Positions 1 through 10,164 of a stretch of 64,000 nucleotides of DNA are shown here, one piece after another. Source of the stretch: Hydractinia symbiolongicarpus (Eukaryota; Cnidaria; Hydrozoa; Anthoathecata; Hydractiniidae); the NCBI RefSeq assembly GCF_029227915.1, contig NC_079878.1:6200001-6264000 (forward strand). Reading direction: 5' to 3'. Under the pieces are notes generated by a model. The model worked only from the letters and a program-made list of their open reading frames with translations, searched no databases and had not been told where the DNA came from. The number at the start of each line of letters is the position of its first letter. Position 1 is the stretch's first letter. Position numbers and translations under genes: made by a program.

Positions 1-354
1 TAGCTAGCTAACTAGCTACATGTCTATCGTACTCGAAACAACATTAAAACATGTTGCATAGAGAATATAGCTATATAGTAAGCTAGCCGGCTGGGGGTAA
101 ACTACTAATCAAGTATGTTTTTTATGGATCCCCAGTAGCTAGAAGGCAAAAGCAATACGAAGCAAATCTCAATATGAATATAACAAAACCTAGGGGTATT
201 ACAAATTTTGCAGCAGAATGACATGTAGCATAAACAGCTATGTCTTGAACATTTAAATTCTCTAAATAAGATATAGTGTCTTCCTTTGAAATAATTGTGG
301 AAATAATTGTGGAAATCATATCTTTTTAGTGTATATATAGATAAAAAAATAATC
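1..354. other. Left edge: upstream region of the SMIM14-like gene
   Basis: No coding sequence is recognisable. The first bases are a short TAGC-rich stretch. A duplicated word (aataattgtggaa, about 290-313) lies just before the gene. Open frames on the minus strand here have no recognisable protein features. Confidence 0.5.
321..328 (+). promoter_or_regulatory. Candidate splice or trans-splice acceptor before the SMIM14-like start codon
   Basis: A pyrimidine run ending in AG (tctttttag) lies 26 nt upstream of the ATG at 355. It could end a 5'UTR intron or be a spliced-leader acceptor; both are inference. The sequence between it and the ATG is very AT-rich. Confidence 0.35.
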
Positions 355-666
355 ATGGGTGACCAACCACCTGCCTTCGATCCTTGTGAGTGTATTTTTA
401 GTCCAGCAGGCGCAATGCGAAGGTTAATATCACTGTTACGTAACTCACAAAGTTATTGCACAGATGAGCAATGCTTTGGAACGCCCCCCAGTCCTGGAAA
501 CAATGAAGATACAGGCTTGACCATGGTGTATATGGCTATTGCTTGGGTTGTTTTAGCAATGGTATTGTACATGATGAGACCCCAAAGTTTACGAGATGGC
601 AATAAACCTTCACAAATGAGGGATGACCATGATGATGATCACCATTCACAGCCACCCTTGATGTAA
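355..666 (+). CDS. SMIM14: Small integral membrane protein 14 (SMIM14) homologue
   Basis: This 103-residue protein is encoded in one exon. It matches the SMIM14 family in length (the human protein is about 99 residues) and layout. The N-terminus has the family hallmark FDPCEC (residues 8-13), then AMRRLISLLRNSQSYCTD (about 20-37). A single hydrophobic membrane segment follows at about 55-75, then RP and a hydrophilic tail rich in Asp and His that ends in a proline-containing terminus. SMIM14 is a small single-pass protein of ER/secretory membranes with poorly defined function. I chose the ATG at 355, not an earlier in-frame start at 307, because family similarity begins at MGDQPP and the upstream codons cross a probable acceptor AG. 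The stop is TAA at 664. Confidence 0.9.
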   Translation: MGDQPPAFDPCECIFSPAGAMRRLISLLRNSQSYCTDEQCFGTPPSPGNNEDTGLTMVYMAIAWVVLAMVLYMMRPQSLRDGNKPSQMRDDHDDDHHSQPPLM

Positions 667-3446
667 TTTTTTGTATATAAAACGCAATTCTATTACACAT
701 AAAACTATTATAAAGATGGTGTGGAAATTATATTTTTTTTGATATACACTTAAGTGTATATTTCCTAATTGTGTTATAAATTTTTCTGTACTTTTTGTTT
801 GTCAAAATGTGTTTCCTTCTCTGGGTGTTCCTTATATATTTAATTGCTACGACAGACTTATTTGAAAAATGACAAATTGTTTTACTAACAACAATGCATA
901 TTTGGGATATTGTTTAAAACCCTCTCAATCCAACATACTTGAACACTTGGGAAGCTGTTACGCATATTTTTTACTGTCCCAAATTGCTTCGATTTTTAAT
1001 TTCCACATCAAGTCATTTTCTTTTTAATTCCTATTTCATTATCATTAGTTTCTATACAAGATCTTTACTTGAAAAAAAAAGGTTTTACACCACTAAATGA
1101 AAATAAGCATTTTTAATTATGTTTTCAGGGACCTTTTTTAAACAAATTTTTCTTCTCTTATACATTTTAAAAATATTCATATGTCATACTTTTTGTGTCA
1201 TAGATGTTGATACATCTTGTTTATAGTTATTGGGTATTGTAAATATATACATGTTTGTTATTGTTTGTTTATAGATATTTATTTCTACTTCCTCTACCCA
1301 ACTTTTTTAGTGGAGTAAATCACTTTCTTTTAAAAGGTGCTATGCAATGCATTTTGTTGTTATTGTGAAAATGTGAAAATGAAATCATTGTTGTATTCTG
1401 ATATATGTAAAGAATATGTTTCTGCTCTGCAAAAATGTGTAGTTCCTCTTCATACTAAGGAAAAGGGCTGTATAATAATGGTGACTCGTTAATTAAAAGT
1501 GTATAGGCTACAATTTAATCCGAAGTTATGGAGGGAGGGAGTTGAATCATTGACTGTTAGGTATGCCATAACATGATACTTTGGTTTTTTGGAGAATAAG
1601 AACTATTTTTAACAGGTTTTTTGTCTACATGCTTCATATGAGCGTATGTCTAAGTGCTTATAATTTCAGAGTCTTTTTACTTTTTTGAGTCATCCCTTGG
1701 TGATAAATATTCTTTTTCTCAAGAAAGTTGTAAAGAAAAGAATCAGTTCATGTGTGAATTTCTAAAAACTGTTATTTAGACATTGTGAAGCCTCCTCTTT
1801 ACAAATTATCGAAAAGCACAAGGCATGTTAATTCTCTTTATCTTTTGAATGTCCTCCTTTCTATAATAACAATGTAATTTTAGGTTAAATGCATTATAGC
1901 AATTCTTTTTTTTTTGGAATATGCATTTTCACATTTTTTTAATCATGTTTAATTGGGTATGTATAGAATGACCTGTCATTTGAGTGATTAAAATACCCAA
2001 CTTAATTTAACTGGTCTATTAGATAGTTACTCTTTTTTTTAAAAGAAACACAAAAAGGCTTGTTTAAGGTATATCGACATTGATCTGTACTGAGGTAAAA
2101 AAATTTTAATAGCATCTGCGCAGCTGGAATAATACAAACATACCAAAATAACTACGTATGTTCATGTCTATTTCATTTGCTTCTGTTATTTTGTTTGTTT
2201 GTATTTTTTGTTTGTTTTTAATACATAATTCACATTATTAATAATATTTTTTGTAGAGTGCTAGTACAATCGACACGTCACAATTTACTACAATGAGGTT
2301 GGTTGATTTTTTTTGGATAAAATTTTCTCACGATTAATTACGTGTTCAAAAATAAAATCTTCAAGTTGAATTGTATTTTAGAAATAAATTATATATATGT
2401 AATTGTGGCCACACTGCAGGTTTTTATTAAGACTTCCCACACGAAACAAAAATTGAGATTTCTAAAGTTTATTTGTTCCTTAGATTGTGTTTCTGCAGTC
2501 AGGAACGGATGACTTTATTAAAACAGATTTTGCTGAAGATCCAGTTAAATTAATATATAGCCAATGCAAAATATATAGTCAGTGCTAAATATTACTGCCT
2601 TTATGTGTGTTACTATAGTTTCGATGTTTTTATGCGCTATTTCTTTTAGCGTGATATTTCCTCCTAAAGACGTGTGATAGGAATTTGTTAATAAAACTAT
2701 TTTTGTTGTCAACTTTCACGATGGTAGCCGTAATTATTCCAATTACGATAACTTTGTTTTCACATGAAATTTACTCACGATTGAGTATGTGTTCAAAAAT
2801 AGAAATTCAAGATCTCAAGTCTATTTTTTTGAAGTTCTCGTGAATCTTGCCGTAATTATTAAATTTAATGCGAGGGGAATTTTTATTGTTTTGCGTGAAT
2901 AATTAAGGGATAAAATATTTAATTTTTTAGTAATGTCAATTTGTGCTAATTATGAAAGGTAAATTTATTGATCTGCATAAATTAATTTTTTTGGAGTGTT
3001 ACATATAATGATCTTAGTGAGGTGGGCAATCCTACCTTCCTCTTTAGCTGTGCTTAGAGAGTACAGTAGATAACTTTACCTCATGAATAAATTGAGGAAG
3101 ATTCATTTTTGACGAGCATGAATTAATTTAATAAAAATGATGAATTAATTAAATTACTTGAATAAAAAATGCTTGAATATGATTTCCTTGTTTCTTTCTA
3201 CCATTTTAAGTAAAATAAATATGATCTGTGTTCAATTGAGTCAAATAAAATAGACTACAAAATTGCAAATTTAATAATTAGTTCGTTTTTAAGATGCGTT
3301 GAAGTTGAAGAATTACTGTTGCGACTTTGAGAAACCCCACCCGTGTAATTTTTTAAAAAGGACTCTAAGTCAAGTAGTTTTTTAAGAATGAATGTTTTTT
3401 TTTCTTGAAATGGGTTGCTTTGTAAGTTGCCAGGTTTTTTTTTCAG

Positions 3447-3510
3447 TAGTTAAGAGGGTTTGTTTTGGTAGTTACCAGGGTTTGTTTCGGTAGTTACGAG
3501 GGTTTATTCC
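3447..3510. repeat. Short tandem repeat, 22-bp unit, 3 copies
   Basis: Three head-to-tail diverged copies of a 22-bp unit of the form tagttaccagggtttgtttc. A fourth, more degenerate copy may lie just upstream. It is non-coding. Confidence 0.7.
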
Positions 3511-4421
3511 ATAAATTTAATTTCAAGATTATAACCAACCTCGTCTTTAGGATATCTCGTATCTTTTTGACATTGGTGATACGAACATGAGCCTAGTATA
3601 GACCTGTCAACGTGATCATTTTGAATCTGGGTTGCAACTAATTATTAATATTTAATTTGATAACCAAGGTTTTCTTAACCCTATTCAGGGGGTCTTGTTT
3701 TTAGGGGATGGGTAACTTGGAGACGGCATTTTTACCACCTGCTATTAAATTTAAATAAGGACAAGCGCTGTGACTATAGAACTTGACACAGTAGCTAACT
3801 AAAAAAGAAGTGATTTGATTTAAAAAAAGATATGCTGACGTCATTATTTTTTGCTGATGTCATTTTTTCCAAAATAAATATCTTTTTTTCAGCTCTTTCG
3901 GATTTTTTCATCTTTTCAACTCTATGATAGTGTTATGATAAAGGAAAAATTAAACAAAATGCAGAATTTTTTCAACCGATAAAATGTATATAAAAGGTGT
4001 TTTCCTAATGGACGAAGTCAAAACAAGTTAAATGTACAGTAGAATACAAAAACTTTTGCTGTAGACAATACCAGAGTTAGTGACGATCAAGCTCACTCTT
4101 TGTTTTGTAAATACCTGCACAACGTATTTTTAAAAATACCTAAAAATATAAATAATACGAGCATAAAGGATATTTAGGGTTTTTAAGTTCACCTTGTGTG
4201 ATTTCAAGAATTTCCAGGTTTTCAAATCCGGCACACACCCTGTAGCTAACTAGTTAACAGAAACGTAGAAAAATACCATCATGAAATTCATAAAACACGC
4301 CGTTTTTTAATCACTACTCTGCAGGCTGCAAAGTCGCAACTAAATGGCTTATCTTACCGCCCCCTCACAAGAAAATATTCTAAACTGTGGAATACAAAGG
4401 TCATGAAATTCGCAAAAATTT

Positions 4422-4613
4422 GTCTTCAGTGGCTCTAAAATTTGTCGTCAGTGGCTCTAAAATTTGTCGTCAGTGGCTCTAAAATTTGTCGTCAGTGCCT
4501 CTAAAATTTGTCGTCAGTGCCTCTAAAATTTGTCTTCAGTGGCTCTAAAATTTGTCGTCAGTGCCTCTAAAATTTGTCGTCAGTGCCTCTAAAATTTGTC
4601 ATCAGTGGCTCTA
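4422..4613. repeat. Tandem array, 22-bp unit, 9 copies
   Basis: Nine copies of a 22-bp unit (gtcgtcagtggctctaaaat plus tt). Copies differ mainly at two sites: gtcG/T/Atcag and agtGgct versus agtGcct. Variant copies are interspersed, as expected from unequal exchange. The array lies about 0.5 kb upstream of the first recognised Gfo/Idh exon and has no coding content. Confidence 0.9.
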
Positions 4614-5081
4614 TTATAGAAACAACCAATGTGACCATTTGTGACGGCTAAATTTGAAAGTAGCCGTGCTGAAATTTTAACTTTGTAATTTTCCTTCGTT
4701 AGACAATTTCACAAATTTGTGACAACTTTCGCCTAAACTTATTATTTATTTTACATAGCTATACTAGGTTTATAGTTCTTAAAAAAATGTTATGCGTTTA
4801 GTTTGGTGGGATTTTGATTTTGATTCATCGAGTCGAATAAACACTTTGTTTTTTAGATATCTACAACAACATCAGATAATGTAAAATTCTGGGTTATCCG
4901 ATAAAAACAAGCTATTTGAAGTATAACTTTCGCAATTTCAATAAAATATGTTCGTTTGCAATTTTTTATTCCGCATTTTACACAATTCTTGAAGTCCTAT
5001 CAGCAATCTGTTTTTTAGAAAATAATTTCTTTCTTTAAAGTAAATCAATGCAGAAGTTCAGATAAAAGCACCCCACGCCAC

Positions 5082-5113
5082 CACCCACCCACCCACCCCA
5101 CACACCCACCTCC
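5082..5113. repeat. C-rich low-complexity tract
   Basis: A run of CCAC/CCCA words directly before the acceptor of the first recognised Gfo/Idh exon. It probably belongs to the upstream intron and is conspicuous against the AT-rich surroundings. Confidence 0.6.
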
Positions 5114-5141
5114 TCTGTAATCCCAACTATTTGTTTTTTAG

Positions 5142-6732
5142 CCAATCAACCGACAAACGGTACGGTATAGCTATTTGTGGTTTGGGTCGTGCAGGCTCCA
5201 TACACACAGGCAATTGTGTTCGACATCCGAAAGTAGATATTAAATACTTCGTTGAGCTAGACCTTTTAAGAGCAGAACAAGTAAAAAAAGAATATGGATT
5301 GGTTGATACAAAAGTGGTTCACTCTAATGACTTCAACACTATTCTTGGTTCTTATATTTTTTATATTTTATTTCATTTTTTATATTGTCTTTTTATTGTG
5401 TCTAATTTTATTTAATCTTCGATTACAATCTTTCATCAAAACAATTTGTGGTTCAAACGCCGCAATTCAACTTCCGTTGAAATATGACGTCATTTACTAA
5501 CCTTTTATTTAGAGGATGCCAATGTTGACGGCGTTATAATAGCAACAGTGACGTACGCGCATGAAGAATACGTCAAAAAGTGTATTCAAGCTAAAAAGCC
5601 AATCTTCTGTGAAAAGCCTATCGCCGAAAATTTAAAAGATACAGGTTGATCATAGTTATATTAAACACATAACTTATGCTAAGGGTAAAATCTTTGAGCT
5701 TCTAAACATATGAGGATTAACGATAGGCGTTTAATGCTTGGCCGAAGAAATGATTTTAAAAGTGGAGGGGTCAGTGACTAAAACGGCCTCACCATGTTTT
5801 GGGCTGCGTTAGAATTTAAAACCTCCAGATAAGCAAATCACTATATAAATTTTAGAGTTTGGATTTTTTAGGATGAGAAAATATGTTTTTGAAGCTATCT
5901 AATCTATCCATGGAAATAAGTGTGAAGAAGGGGACCCTGCAGACCCTAAAATGCCCTTAATATTTGCTACGCCGTTGTATCTTTATACCAGGAACCTAGT
6001 ACCCAGTTTACTATTATTGTTATAGTTTCATGTTACGAAGAAGCTGAGCGGTTAGGAGTGCCACTATTTTGCGCGTTCAATCGACGATTCGACGCTACTC
6101 ATCGTGCAGTGAAAGATGCTGTGGACAACGGTGAGGTGGGAGAGGTTCATATGATAAAAGTATGTAGCAGGGATTCCCCTATCCCCAGTGCTGCTTACCT
6201 AAAAATATCGGGTGGCATTTATCACGACTGTGCAGTGCATGATATAGACATGGCGACTTGGATTATGAAGGATTATCCGACAACTGTTTTCTCCCAAGCG
6301 CATGCGTTCAGAAAATTTATTAAAGATTTGAATGATGTTGACACGGTTTCAATAACAATGCAGTTCGCTTCAGGTGCAATTGCACAAATTGATTTGAGCC
6401 GTTTTGCAGCGTATGGATACGATCAGAGAGTTGAAGTGTTGGGAGAATTAGGAATGGTTGAGAGTTTAAACGAAAACAAAACCAACCTCCGCAAATCAAC
6501 TGGCCAAAGCATCAGCAACGACCTATTAAAGTTTTCTTTTCCACAAAGATACCCGCTAGCATACGAGAATGAGATCCGTCATTTCTTGGATATAATCGAT
6601 GGCACTCCACCGTTGATTACAAAGACAGACGTGAGTATGGTGTCCCTCATCGCGTCAGCTTGCGAAGAATCGCATCGCACTGGAAAGCCAGTTAGAATAT
6701 GTAGAGACACATTAACTTACGAAGTCATATAA
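5142..6732 (+). CDS. Gfo/Idh/MocA-family NAD(P)-dependent oxidoreductase (inositol 2-dehydrogenase-like)
   Basis: Exons are 5142-5347, 5513-5644 and 6026-6732, all with GT-AG borders and a continuous frame giving about 348 codons. The N-terminal Rossmann fold shows YGIAICGLGRAG (GxGxxG nucleotide loop). The second exon carries VIIATVTYAHEEY and CEKPIAE, the EKP motif that supplies the nicotinamide-proximal lysine. The third exon contains GGIYHDCAVHDIDM, matching the family's D...HDxD catalytic region, and then the C-terminal alpha/beta substrate domain. Relatives oxidise myo-inositol or other sugars, but the substrate cannot be read here. The first exon enters in phase 2, so a short upstream exon is needed. 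ATGAG/gt at 2293-2297 would give Met-Ser and keep frame, but it is unproven. The stop is TAA at 6730. Confidence 0.88.
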
Positions 6733-9267
6733 TGTAGCTATTACACAATATTCATAGAAATTTTAGCGCGTATTAAATTTGGCAGTGCTGAAAAAAATTA
6801 TTTGGCCAAATTTTCAGACCCACTTATACATACCTAATTTTGCCATAAAGCCAGGGAACTGATGGTTGGCTATCTTTCCATATCCAACTTCTTCCCGGGC
6901 CATTTCTACGCTTATATTCTGACAAGACGACTCCGTGGTGACTATTACGGACAGAACCCGTCTCGTTAGAATATCAGATTTAGAAGAGCCCTGGGGACAA
7001 GGCTGTTGCATATTACATGTTTTTGTAATAAAAATTAGGTTTTACGAAATTTTGGTAGTAAATTATCCAAAACTACTTTGTAGGAAATTTTGTTTTAGAT
7101 AAAATTTTGGAGAAATAGAAGTTTTTTTGTTTAGTCGTTTGATCCTTGAAAATTTCACTGAGATTCGCCCTTCGTATATATTTTCCGCATCTCTATTTTG
7201 TGCATCTTTTCTTCCCTGTTAGCACAAAGTAAAGAAATTCACTGAACAGGTCGTTATTACTATGATTATAGTTACAATTTAACGGTGTTTTCAATTTTAT
7301 AACGTCCCATTACTGGCTCACAAACAGACAGCGAGTATTAGAGTTGTCGTTAGCCTGTGGAATGATCCTTCGTAAGATTGCTATTTCTTGTATATTCTCC
7401 CATGACATCACTTGTTATGACAGATAGAATACGGGTATTATTAATATGTAGAAGATGAAAAAAGGTGACTCGGCGTTGAACGCCAGCAGAATGTGAAAGA
7501 TTTATTTTCCACCTTATACCCACCCTCGATCCAGGGGTTTTCATATCAAAATGGCAAAAAACACAGAAGGAATTTGCGGAAGGAAATGAAGGAAATGATG
7601 GTGTAAAAGCAAAAATATTTTCAGCCAGATTTGTATTTGATTAACAACCTCCTTTCCAGGGCATTTGTCCCCCTGTCTAAGGCCAGAGAACCTCCTTGGG
7701 ACGATGAGTGTTATGAATAAAAGGAATGTCTTTCTCTATAGAAATAATTGTTTATTTCGATAGGAACTGCAAACTCTCTTTTACGAAATAAACAAAATCA
7801 ACCTGAGATTTTAGTTATATGAACTGAAATTTATATATTCGCTAGTGTCAATTTCTAAAAATATATAGCGTCCAAAAATAAACTTCTTAGTATTGAGAAG
7901 AAATGTTTGTAACTCAGTAACAAATTTTTGTGCAACTTAGTAACAAATTTTTGTGCAACTTAGTAACAAATTTTTGTGCAACTTAGTAACAAATTTTTGT
8001 GCAACTTAGTAACAAATTTTTGTGGAACTTAGTAACAAATTTTTGTGCAACTTAGTAACAAATTTTTGTGCAACTTAGTAACAAATTTTTGTGTAACTTA
8101 GTAACAAATTTTTGTGCAACTTAGTAACAAATTTTTGTGCAACTACTTTTAATTTAACCTGGAAAATTACATATTGTCAATTCCAATAAATTTAGAAAAT
8201 CAAATATGACCAAATTTTCAGGTTTTTTTTAAAAAATTAATTTAAATTTCCACGTTTCTGGTACTTGTTCAAATCCATGGTTTTTAAAGTTTTTTTAGGG
8301 TCTGCTAGACACTCTCCTTAGTTTTGATAATAGGTGATCCAAAAATTCGATGTTCTGTAAAATATAATTTTGCAAATGACTGCGTTTTCTCGCGTTTTCT
8401 CGAAATTTACGTAATTATTACGGATATAGTGATATTTTTTTCATTTTAGTAAAAGGGAAATCATTAGTTTGACTAAGATAAATTTTAGGTATTTTTTAAT
8501 GAAATTCAAAGTACAAAGAAATGTACAAAAAAATACAAAGAAAATTAATTCATTGGGCCTATTTTGTGAAAATCATGAAACCCAGGAGGAGCGTTTAAGT
8601 GTAGACTATCCTTCTAGGTGTAGGTACCGTGCCACAGATCCGGCGCTTGTGCGCTTGCAGCATGTGACAGTGATGCATATGTGGTGGTGCGTCATTTTTG
8701 AAAGGATAAATAAAATAACACAGTCAACTAGCAATATTATTTTGCGGAATAAGTTTTCTTAAAAGTCAAAAACAGAACAGCATAAATTTTCACCAAGATG
8801 GAATGTTAATAAAAATTAAGAACAACGTACAAATGCAACAAAAAAACCCTAACCACTGTTAACTGCACTTTTAGATTTTGCTAAGATGGTTATTTTTCCG
8901 TTTTATTAGAAATGAATTATTTTTGTAAAACTTTACAGCTTTTTTCACAGGCGTTGAGCACCCTCTTCCTGCGTTAAAAAGTACTCATATGTTTGCGACT
9001 TCACTACAAATAATTCCTGCTTCACTTAAGCTATATCAAGTAAAGTTGAAATACTGGTTTCCTTCATTTAAATCATTAAATATAATTACTACGAAACATC
9101 GCCGTTTATTAAAATTACTGTTTAAATAAAGATAGAGAAGGTTGTAGATATTTTGTAACAAATAAATAAGAGACAAATTTTTCAAAATAACAACTCCTTT
9201 TTTCACCAAAAGAAATAGAATTTTATTTAATAATTACAGCAATTTTACACATAGGTCGCATCACCTA
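6733..9267. other. Intergenic region between two convergent oxidoreductase genes
   Basis: No recognisable gene. It contains the 23-bp tandem array at 7911-8144 and, at about 6984-7003, a word close to the ccctggggacgaggttg motif that recurs elsewhere in the window. An open frame at 8469-8762 (+) has no recognisable domain, and I do not call it a gene. Confidence 0.5.
7911..8144. repeat. Tandem array, 23-bp unit, 10 copies
   Basis: Ten near-identical copies of a 23-bp unit (aacttagtaacaaatttttg plus tgc), with only a few single-base variants (aactCag, gtgGaac, gtgTaac). The low divergence suggests recent expansion. The unit contains an imperfect palindrome, acaaatttttgt. Units are contiguous with no spacers, so this is a minisatellite. 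Confidence 0.92.
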
Positions 9268-10164
9268 CTAACCGAGCCATGGATCAGTCTTGGCACTGAC
9301 CGAAGCAATTTGTATGCCTTTATCTAAATCAGAAATGAATTCCATCTCTGCGGTGTCCAATTCAAAATCAAATATAGATCCATTCTCTATGATACGAGCT
9401 TCGCTGGAAGACTTTGGGATTGTTATTACACCATTCTGCAGCGACCAACGCAGAATTACTTGGGTCCTTGTTTTTTCGTATTTCTTGCATATAACATCAA
9501 TCCGAGGATTCCAATGTTCGGTAGTAAATAGCTGCATTCTCGCTAAAGGGCAATAGCCCATTATATTTATATCGTGTTGTCTACAATAGTTAAGAAGATC
9601 TGTTTGCTGGTTCCATGGATGGTACTCAATTTGATTCACTACTGGTGCAGGAAGACCACTGTCTAGAAGAGGCTTTAAATGATGCTTATGAAAGTTCGAT
9701 ACCCCGCTACTTCGAATATAACCCTGCTTTTGTAATGTAGTAAAGGCTTCCCACGTCTCGATAACTTTTCCAGTTGAAGGGGAATGTATTAAATAAAGGT
9801 CAATATAATCGAGTTGCAATAATTTTAAACTTTCCATGCAAGATTTTATGGCTTCCGCGTAACCATTGGAATATGAAAGTTTTGTGACAACGAAAAAATC
9901 TTCTCGTTGTAACTTCGATTCACGTAATGCTTGTCCAATAAACTTCTCGTTACCGTATTGTTGCGCTGTATCGATTAATCTGTAACCGTGCTTCAAAGCA
10001 GTCGAAACTGAACTTTTCGTCATATTATCGGCAAGCTTATAACAACCAAAGCCGAAAAGCGGCATTGTGTTGCCATCTTTAAGAATACTTCTTGTTGCTA
10101 TGTGCTTCGTACTAATAGAATGTTTCCATCTTCGCCACAGTATAAAATAATTTCTCGTCGACAT
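9268..10164 (-). CDS. Aldo-keto reductase, intronless
   Basis: One 298-codon frame encodes a complete (beta/alpha)8 aldo-keto reductase. The catalytic tetrad is visible: Asp65 and Tyr70 (DTAQQYGNE), Lys95 (VVTKLSYSN) and His127 (YLIHSPS). Further family signatures are GVSNFHKHHL, NQIEYHPW, GYCPLAR and the C-terminal cofactor loop ITIPKSSSEARI. Such enzymes reduce aldehydes and ketones with NADPH; this one resembles the small YtbE/glyoxal-reductase-like group, though the substrate is unknown. About 25 N-terminal residues are basic and hydroxylated and precede the conserved core, so they could be a mitochondrial presequence (inference). An acceptor-like ttctttctag ends 11 nt upstream of the ATG on the coding strand. 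Lack of introns contrasts with the other large genes here. Confidence 0.92.
   Translation of the reverse strand: MSTRNYFILWRRWKHSISTKHIATRSILKDGNTMPLFGFGCYKLADNMTKSSVSTALKHGYRLIDTAQQYGNEKFIGQALRESKLQREDFFVVTKLSYSNGYAEAIKSCMESLKLLQLDYIDLYLIHSPSTGKVIETWEAFTTLQKQGYIRSSGVSNFHKHHLKPLLDSGLPAPVVNQIEYHPWNQQTDLLNYCRQHDINIMGYCPLARMQLFTTEHWNPRIDVICKKYEKTRTQVILRWSLQNGVITIPKSSSEARIIENGSIFDFELDTAEMEFISDLDKGIQIASVSAKTDPWLG

Larger units (their letters stand above)
667..5141. other. SMIM14 3' flank and intergenic AT-rich sequence
   Basis: About 4.4 kb without a recognisable coding exon. The proximal part is probably SMIM14 3'UTR, but no single polyadenylation site stands out. Two diverged copies of a block containing CACGATTnA...TGTTCAAAAATA occur at about 2328-2385 and 2771-2830, which suggests a dispersed repeat. 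Two tandem arrays (3447-3510 and 4422-4613) are listed separately. ATGAG followed by a GT donor at 2293-2299 is a possible first exon of the next gene. Confidence 0.5.

Noticed and set aside
7911-8144. Regular repeat array as a CRISPR locus
   Set aside because: Units are contiguous with no unique spacers, and the setting is eukaryotic; it is a minisatellite.
8469-8762. 97-codon open frame on the plus strand
   Set aside because: No recognisable domain, no splice or start context, and composition like the surrounding AT-rich DNA.
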